Assembly: GCF_900090245.1 (NCBI RefSeq)
Contig: NZ_FMDN01000023.1
Span: 1-64,000, forward strand
Length of the DNA stretch: 64,000 nt
Source: Micromonospora halophytica
GTDB lineage: Bacteria; Actinomycetota; Actinomycetes; Mycobacteriales; Micromonosporaceae
Direction of reading: 5' to 3'
The translations under genes were made by a program, and so were the position numbers. Each line of letters opens with the position of its first letter. Position 1 is the stretch's first letter. Shown here one piece after another: positions 58,744-64,000 of the stretch. The notes below the pieces were generated by a model that was not told the DNA's origin, searched no databases, and worked only from the letters and a program-made list of their open reading frames with translations.

Positions 58744-59862
58744 TCACGGCAGAGCTTCGCGCCACGTCGAGCCTGTCGGCGCCCAGGTGTCGGTGTCGAC
58801 TCCGGCCATCTGCAGCCGCTGGAGGGCGAACTGCCAGGGCTCGTCGGTTCGGCCGGCCGCGGCGGCAAGGTAGTCGGCGAGGTGCTGGGTCACCCACATG
58901 CGCCAGCTGGTTCTGAGCCGCGCGTCGGGTGGCGGGTCCGCGCCCCAGGACAGCAGCCCGTCGAGGGTGACGGCGGAGGTGAATGGCACGCCGTGCGCGG
59001 GCATGCCGGCGATCTCTTGCGCCAGTAGTGATGCGCCCTGCCGGAGATCGTCGAGACGGTCGAAGTAGACGACGAGCTTGTCGGGCCGGCAGAGCCCGCA
59101 GACGTCCCGGGCGACTTTGAAGGCGATGACGCCTCGCGAAGCGGCCAGGGTGCCGGAGACCGCTGCCACCGCCGCGGGTACGGCGTCGAATGCGGGGCTG
59201 ACGTAGAGCTTGTACGCCACGTCGTCGTGGGGCTTGTGCCGCAGCGACGCGCGTGTCCAGAGTCGCCAGGGCGATCGCGGCTGGCTCCAAGCCGGCCTTT
59301 GCGCCCAGCCGGGGCCGGCGACGTCGCCGACGAACTTCTCCGTAGCCCGCTCGTCGGGCACCCGGCGGCGCAACGCGGGCGAGTATGGAATTCGGCCGTA
59401 GGAGTAGAGCCGGGGCGCCAACGCTTCCGCGGACAGTCCTTCGAGCGTCTGCCCGTAACGCAGCGCTTCCATTGACAGCTCGGCGATCCGGCCCTGACCC
59501 GCGCTGGAGCCCACCGGTGACAGCACGTCCGCGGCTGCGGCTCCGGACACGAAACCTCTGCCGGTCAGCACTTCGACGACGCCGTCGGCGACAAGGCGGG
59601 CCAGGACACCTTCGGCGTCGCCGCCCAGCTTGTGGCGGGCGAAGGCGGGTAGGGCGCCCGGCTCCTTGAGCGTCAGGAACAGCAGCGCGACGTCGGTCGA
59701 ACACGAACGTGCGTCAAGCTCCGAACCAGGTTGCGGCCGGAGGACTCCGTAGAGGTCGGCGTCCTCGCCGAGAAGCCGGCGGTCGGCTTGCGTCAGCCGG
59801 TCGGCCGGCACCAGGTCGTAACGAGGGTTGGCCCGGAACGTGGACCGGCCCGCGAGGCTCAC
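58744..59862 (-). CDS. Possible HopA1-like lyase/partner of the lanthipeptide-like cassette
   Basis: 372 residues from GTG 59862, overlapping the upstream gene by 4 bp. The N-terminal half is winged-helix-like (NPRYDLVPADRLTQADRRLL; STDVALLFLTLKEPGALPAF). The C-terminal half, DDVAYKLYVSPAFDAVPAAV, VIAFKVARDVCGLCRPDKLVVYF and GMPAHGVPFTSAVTLDGLLSW, resembles the HopA1 effector domain used by class V lanthipeptide enzymes (phosphothreonine lyase-type chemistry). This resemblance is from memory and is moderate. It lies 22 bp from the kinase-LanC gene and is co-transcribed with it. Confidence 0.5.
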   Translation of the reverse strand: MSLAGRSTFRANPRYDLVPADRLTQADRRLLGEDADLYGVLRPQPGSELDARSCSTDVALLFLTLKEPGALPAFARHKLGGDAEGVLARLVADGVVEVLTGRGFVSGAAAADVLSPVGSSAGQGRIAELSMEALRYGQTLEGLSAEALAPRLYSYGRIPYSPALRRRVPDERATEKFVGDVAGPGWAQRPAWSQPRSPWRLWTRASLRHKPHDDVAYKLYVSPAFDAVPAAVAAVSGTLAASRGVIAFKVARDVCGLCRPDKLVVYFDRLDDLRQGASLLAQEIAGMPAHGVPFTSAVTLDGLLSWGADPPPDARLRTSWRMWVTQHLADYLAAAAGRTDEPWQFALQRLQMAGVDTDTWAPTGSTWREALP

Positions 59863-60212
59863 TGCCCGTCGCCCGGTTCCCGCCGGTCACGCAGCGCCTG
59901 CTCCGCCACGCCGATGTCACTGAGCTGCGCCTGCAGCTGCTTCTTCGTCATCTCGGCGACCAGGTCGATCTCGGCCAGGCGGTTCTCCAGCTGTTTGCGC
60001 AACAGCGGCAGGAGCTCGGGTTCCACCAGGCCGCCGGCCAGAAGCTTGTACTCAGGCCGCACCGAGCAGTTGCACCAGTCGATATTGGTGAGGCTGCAGG
60101 TGCAGACGTAGGTGCCGACCTGGTGCTCCACCGGCTGGTCGTCGAGCTCGACGAGGGAGCCCTCGACGCCGCATGGCAGCTGTACCCGCAGCTTCTTGGC
60201 CCGGAAAGCCAT
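59859..60212 (-). CDS. Small Cys-rich protein of the lanthipeptide-like cassette
   Basis: 117 residues from ATG 60212 (GGAGGG upstream; ATG 60215 directly precedes it). QLPCGVEGSL leads into a Cys-rich middle, TYVCTCS (34-40) and WCNCS (46-50), five Cys in total, and a C-terminal helical coil, LLPLLRKQLENRLAEIDLVAE. The paired CxC motifs could bind metal, or could be a modified core next to Ser/Thr. First gene of the three-gene operon, with GTGA coupling to the next gene. It is either a precursor candidate or an accessory protein. No family recognised. Confidence 0.55.
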   Translation of the reverse strand: MAFRAKKLRVQLPCGVEGSLVELDDQPVEHQVGTYVCTCSLTNIDWCNCSVRPEYKLLAGGLVEPELLPLLRKQLENRLAEIDLVAEMTKKQLQAQLSDIGVAEQALRDRREPGDGQ

Positions 60213-60579
60213 CATCCCTCCAAGGTGCGGCCGATGACGCGGCCCGACCAGGAGAAATCTACCGTAAAGCCGCAAATTGCTCCGGTGCATCTGTGCAAAG
60301 GAGTGCGTGCCGGGCGCTCGGGCACCGCAGAGAGGTGCGACTCGTGTCGGGTGGGTGACTGTGCGCCAGGGGTTCATCGACGCTGTTGATCACACTCCAG
60401 TACGGTTCGTGTTCGCGAAAAGCCGAACGACGTTCAACGGGGGAACATCAGCGGCTTCTACGTAGATCCGGCTGGCCTAATGGGCTGTACAACGTGTTCG
60501 CCAGCCCGCACAAGCTGGCGTACGACCGGATGACGCGGGGCCTGCAGCGGCTGGAGACGGTCACCCGGAGCTCCGCCAC
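60213..60579. other. Intergenic region upstream of the cassette
   Basis: This 367-bp stretch lies between two minus-strand genes. It looks less GC-rich than its surroundings, as expected for a promoter. On the plus strand an open stretch reads GLYNVFASPHKLAYDRMTRG around 60480-60570, which looks like a protein remnant, but it lacks a start and a recognisable family. An 18-codon ORF at 60409-60465 (+) is too weak to call. Confidence 0.35.
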
Positions 60580-60861
60580 TCAGTCCCCTCCACCGCCCCC
60601 ACCGCTGTTGGCCGCATCACCCAGGATGCTGTTCTCGGCGATGGCGGCGGAGTGCCGGTCCGGCACACCGCGGCCTCTCTCGAAGATGTCCCGGTTCGGC
60701 CGAGGGGAACTACTGCGTATCGACCGTGCCGCCCGCGACGCCTCCCGACGAAGCTCTTCCTTCGTGCGCGGCCTTGCTCGCCGGACGCGCCGGAGCCACA
60801 CCACCGCAGCCAGCGCGGCAACGGCTGCGGCGGCGGTGACAACCCACCCGTACCCTGGCAT
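60580..60861 (-). CDS. Small membrane-anchored hypothetical protein
   Basis: 93 residues from ATG 60861. One N-terminal helix (GWVVTAAAAVAALAAVVWL) is followed by a strongly basic stretch (RRVRRARPRTKEELRREASR) and a polar, probably disordered tail ending in a run of Gly. A bitopic membrane protein with a cytoplasmic charged tail. No family recognised; it is only weakly supported as a gene. Confidence 0.45.
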   Translation of the reverse strand: MPGYGWVVTAAAAVAALAAVVWLRRVRRARPRTKEELRREASRAARSIRSSSPRPNRDIFERGRGVPDRHSAAIAENSILGDAANSGGGGGGD

Positions 60862-61047
60862 GACCCGACAGTAGGGCCTCATCGCCACCTCTGGACAGGC
60901 GTGTCCTGCCCCGACAGCGGGCCGGGCTCACCGTCCGTTCAGGTGTCACACCCCTCATCTGCGCCCCAGGTCATCGTGGCGAAGACCCACCACAGGCGCG
61001 GAGCTTCTCGACGACGAAGGTGCCGGACTGCTCCCTGCGTGCGGCGG

Positions 61048-64000
61048 TCAGCTCATGTCCACGCCGTACGCCTCCTCGCGTACGTCGGCGTCCGGGTGCC
61101 GGCGCAGCCCGATCAGCAGATCCCGCCACGGTTCTTTCCACCCGAAACCGGCCCCGTGCCGGACCAGCGCCACCGCGAACAGCCCGCCTGCGAGGTCGCC
61201 GCGCCCCGCCAGTTGCGCGACGGTGCCGGTGAGGACTCCCGGGTCGGGCCACTCGCCGAGGCCGCGCAGGCGGGCGCCGACGCGTTCGGCCGTGCGGATC
61301 GCGAGGACGGGCCGATCCGCACACAGTCCGGCGATCTCGTCCAGGTTGTCCAGCCGGCCGAGGTCGACCAGCAGGCCCGTGGCCGTGCCGGCGAAGGCAG
61401 GATGACCGGCGAGCCAGCGCGCCGACTCGACCAGGGCACTCCGGTCGGCATGGGCCGGCCGGCTCCTGGACCGGACGATCGCGCCGTGTGCGAGGAGTGC
61501 GATGCGGCGTCGGGCCGGGCGGTCCGCGGTGGGGTCGCCAGGATGGTCGTCGTCCGCATCGCGGTCCACGAGTCGGGCCAGCGCGACGCCGAGTACCGCG
61601 TCGCCGCCGGCCTTCAGCAGGTTGGCGACCTGCAGGTGCACGAGCGTCTCGTTGAGGTCGGTGAGTCGGTCCACGACCAGTTCGGTGATCGTGGTGAGCC
61701 ACGGCGACCATTCCCCGAGCTGACCGAACGCGGCACGCCGGACCTCCCGGTCGGCGGCGCGACAAGCCTCGACGATGAGCGCGGCGTAGCGCGGGCGGTG
61801 CCGGTCCGAGATCGAGTACGGGTACCCGTTCAGGACCGCGCGCCGCTCCTCCCGGCTGCCGTCGACCGCGGTCCGCAGGATGGTCCAACTCGCCTCGGTC
61901 TGCAGCCGCTGCCGGGCGGCGGAGACGATCGCCGCGCGCACGTCGCGGTGCGCGTCCGAGCTCGCGTACGCGTCGAGCAGCGTCGCCATGATCTGCGGCG
62001 GCCCGTAGCGTGCCAGCAGCCGGGCCGCTTCCTTCCGACTCGTGATCTTCGCGGGACCGGTCACCACCCGGCCGAGTACATCGGTCAGCCGGGACGGCGC
62101 GACGTGCCGGACAGCCCGGCCGGCCGCGTACAGCGCGACCCGTGCCCGGTCGTCGTCAGCGTGGCGGAGCAGCACCGGCAGCGCCTCGTCCGGCCGGTCG
62201 GTCCAGACCAGCGCGCCCAATGCCGCCTCGGCGATCGCCACCTCGGGGACGTCGAGGTGGCGCAGCACCAGTTCGCGGCCCGCGCCGCCCGCGCGTGCGG
62301 CGGCCTTGACCGCCGCCGCCCGCCGCCACACTCCCTGCCCGGTGTCGGTGATGATCAACTCCTGCAGCTCCACGAAACGGGCCTGCTGGCGGGGCAGCCA
62401 CCGTTCGGTGTGGAACGCCCAGGCGGGCACCCATCGCGTCCCCCGTTCCACGAACCGGCCGCGCAGGCGGCGCTCCAGCACCCGGTCGAGCAGGTCGGTG
62501 CGGGAGGTGCAGATCGTCGCCCACACCTCGTGGATCGTCACCGCCGTCGGGTCCGCCTTGAGCACCTCGGCGACTCGGTCCGAGCGCGTACGCGGGTCGT
62601 CGAGCCACAGCCCGATCGCCGTCCGGGCCACCGAGGGCAGCGTGCGCGGGCCGATCGCCCGACGCAGCAGGTCCTGGAGCTGCGCCAGCCGCCAGGCCCG
62701 CTTGCCGAGCGCACGGGTGAGCGCGAAGAGCGGACCGTACCGGCCGCGGGCGATACCCGCCTCGACCCAGCCGCGCAGCCGCTCGAAGACCATCGTCTCC
62801 TGCCCGCGGCGCAGCACCGTGTCGAAGCGGCGCAGCACCGGCACACTCGCTCCGGTGCTCACCAGGTCGATCGTCAGCAGTGCCCACTCGCGCAGCTGCG
62901 GCACGGCGACGTGGTGCTGCAGGACGTCGGCGGCGAGCGCGCTCAGCGCTGCTGTGGTGGCGGCGGAGGCGTCGCGGGCGTCGACCGCGTCGGTGGTCAG
63001 CTCAGTGAGCCCGGCCGCCGTGTCCGCGGTGAGCAGCGGCGCCACCCTCGCCAGCGCACCGAGCGTCGCCGCGCGTACCGGATCCTGCTCGTTGCGCAGC
63101 CGGCCGAGCCGGACGATCACCTCGGCCACCGCTCGCGGGTCACGGGAGCCTCGGGCAGCCTCCACCAACAGCACATAGCCGTGCGTCCGCTCGTCGGCGT
63201 CACCCGAGCGCAGCGCGACCTCCAGCGCCACGGACGCGTCCGGCCAGGCCAGGTACGCACTCCAGCCACGCACCTCGGCCTCCCGTTCGCGGGTCCTCGC
63301 CAGGCCCAGCACCCGGGTCGCCTCGCGGATGCGCACCGCCGCCGGCAGCACCTCCATGATCTCGGCAGCCGGAATCAGCGCTGCCGTGTCGACCTCGGCC
63401 AGGGCCCGGTCGTACAGCTCGCCCCGCCGGCTCGGTGCGACAGCGTCGAGCAGCGCCGCCAATGCCCGGCTGTCGTCACGGCAGCGGCTGGCGAGCGGTG
63501 CCAACTCGTCGATGGGCAACGCCGCGAGGCGGCGCAGCAGGGCCGGCGGCAGCGCGGTCCGCTGCACCCAGGCGGCGCGGCCGGGGGCGGTGAGCAGGCG
63601 GACGACGCGGCTCGCGTCGTGTGCCGCGAGCATTCCGTACGCGCTGAGCGGGCCGGGCAGCGACTCCTCGGGTGCGTACCGTTCGAGCAGGTCGAGTGCC
63701 TGAGCCGGGTCGCACCGCAGCACCGCATTGGCCGCACCGCCCCAGATCCCTGCCCGCAGCTCGGGCGGGGCCGCGGCCAGCCGCTCGCGGACCCGGTCCA
63801 GCAGCGGGCCGGAGTGCCACCGGACCAGCCGCTCGAGGTTGAGCGCGTGCTCCAGGTCGGGCAGCAGTGCTCGTACGGTGTCGGCGCCGCAGGCGGGCAG
63901 CAGCGCGGCGGCCTCCTCGTCGCCGAACTGCGCTCGGACCTGGGTTGTCAACGTGTCGGCGACAGCCGGCGCATACCGACGGCGCAGGGCGTGATAGACA
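61048..64000 (-). CDS. Large HEAT-like helical-repeat protein (5' end outside the window)
   Basis: Open from the window edge to the stop at 61048, at least 983 codons. The frame continues past TTG 63951 without interruption (VYHALRRRYAPAVADTL), so the true start lies beyond the window. It is all-alpha with repeated units of about 35-45 residues such as HLDVPEVAIAEAALGALVW, DDDRARVALYAAGRAVRHV and RRAAFGQLGEWSPWL, typical of HEAT/armadillo-like scaffolds. Such large proteins mediate protein interactions; no catalytic motif is seen. It ends with a short intergenic gap to the small membrane gene. Confidence 0.8.
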   Translation of the reverse strand, partial: VYHALRRRYAPAVADTLTTQVRAQFGDEEAAALLPACGADTVRALLPDLEHALNLERLVRWHSGPLLDRVRERLAAAPPELRAGIWGGAANAVLRCDPAQALDLLERYAPEESLPGPLSAYGMLAAHDASRVVRLLTAPGRAAWVQRTALPPALLRRLAALPIDELAPLASRCRDDSRALAALLDAVAPSRRGELYDRALAEVDTAALIPAAEIMEVLPAAVRIREATRVLGLARTREREAEVRGWSAYLAWPDASVALEVALRSGDADERTHGYVLLVEAARGSRDPRAVAEVIVRLGRLRNEQDPVRAATLGALARVAPLLTADTAAGLTELTTDAVDARDASAATTAALSALAADVLQHHVAVPQLREWALLTIDLVSTGASVPVLRRFDTVLRRGQETMVFERLRGWVEAGIARGRYGPLFALTRALGKRAWRLAQLQDLLRRAIGPRTLPSVARTAIGLWLDDPRTRSDRVAEVLKADPTAVTIHEVWATICTSRTDLLDRVLERRLRGRFVERGTRWVPAWAFHTERWLPRQQARFVELQELIITDTGQGVWRRAAAVKAAARAGGAGRELVLRHLDVPEVAIAEAALGALVWTDRPDEALPVLLRHADDDRARVALYAAGRAVRHVAPSRLTDVLGRVVTGPAKITSRKEAARLLARYGPPQIMATLLDAYASSDAHRDVRAAIVSAARQRLQTEASWTILRTAVDGSREERRAVLNGYPYSISDRHRPRYAALIVEACRAADREVRRAAFGQLGEWSPWLTTITELVVDRLTDLNETLVHLQVANLLKAGGDAVLGVALARLVDRDADDDHPGDPTADRPARRRIALLAHGAIVRSRSRPAHADRSALVESARWLAGHPAFAGTATGLLVDLGRLDNLDEIAGLCADRPVLAIRTAERVGARLRGLGEWPDPGVLTGTVAQLAGRGDLAGGLFAVALVRHGAGFGWKEPWRDLLIGLRRHPDADVREEAYGVDMS

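Noticed and set aside
60409..60465. 18-codon plus-strand ORF (VFAKSRTTFNGGTSAAST) as a RiPP precursor
   Set aside because: Opposite strand to the cassette, no Cys, no clear ribosome-binding site, no leader.
1..64000. CRISPR array, tRNA or rRNA genes
   Set aside because: No regular spaced repeats and no tRNA or rRNA sequence signature seen on either strand by eye.

Overview
High-GC actinobacterial chromosome, most likely Micromonosporaceae (Micromonospora or a relative). This is inferred from base composition, frequent GTG starts, 4-bp GTGA/ATGA gene overlaps and the gene families present; no rRNA or other taxonomic marker lies in the window. I found no tRNA, rRNA or CRISPR array.

Layout. 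0-3.5 kb is an eroded, IS-rich edge: a cut-off IS1380-type transposase, small orphan membrane ORFs, an IS5-type element and two overlapping fragments of a secreted endonuclease/exonuclease/phosphatase gene on either side of it. 3.6-4.1 kb is a SapA-like secreted protein. 4.3-19.3 kb is a low-oxygen/nitrogen-oxide island: nitronate monooxygenase-like protein and BioY, a TusA-like protein, a BNR-repeat protein and copper nitrite reductase (NirK) on the minus strand; narGHJI plus a CMD-family protein on the plus strand; then a DGC zinc-binding protein overlapping a benzoylformate decarboxylase, and a PPOX-fold protein. Three similar palindromic boxes (6503, 9114, 18717) sit upstream of the bioY, narG/nirK and PPOX transcription units and suggest one DevR/NarL-type regulon. 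19.4-21.3 kb is an arsenic operon (ArsR, Acr3, ArsC).

21.4-25.5 kb is a compact four-gene operon (adenylate-forming enzyme, small DUF protein, GNAT enzyme, Acg-type nitroreductase) that looks like an uncharacterised small-molecule pathway; a large SARP/AfsR regulator follows convergently. 28.7-45.8 kb is a mosaic of metabolic and regulatory genes: MerR and TioE regulators with clear palindromic operators, an NB-ARC/TPR protein and a DUF817 protein that each carry one frameshift, pyridoxal kinase, a glycogen-debranching-type enzyme, a GlxA regulator divergent from a saccharopine-dehydrogenase-like enzyme, and an erythromycin-esterase-family gene. 46-47.8 kb is a NarL-type two-component system.

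Two regions look least described. 48.0-53.5 kb is a tight three-gene operon: a membrane-anchored protein resembling a Walker-less conjugation/FtsK-like ATPase, a HerA-like ATPase and a small charged protein. 56.3-60.2 kb is a three-gene lanthipeptide-like cassette: a small Cys-rich protein, a possible HopA1-like protein, and a fused RRE-like/protein-kinase/LanC protein. An in-frame amber codon replaces the Trp of the fused protein's LanC W-C-N-G motif, so the cyclase domain is probably dead or dying in this strain. A TetR/SRPBCC pair with a 22-bp palindrome lies downstream of it. The window ends inside a large helical-repeat protein.
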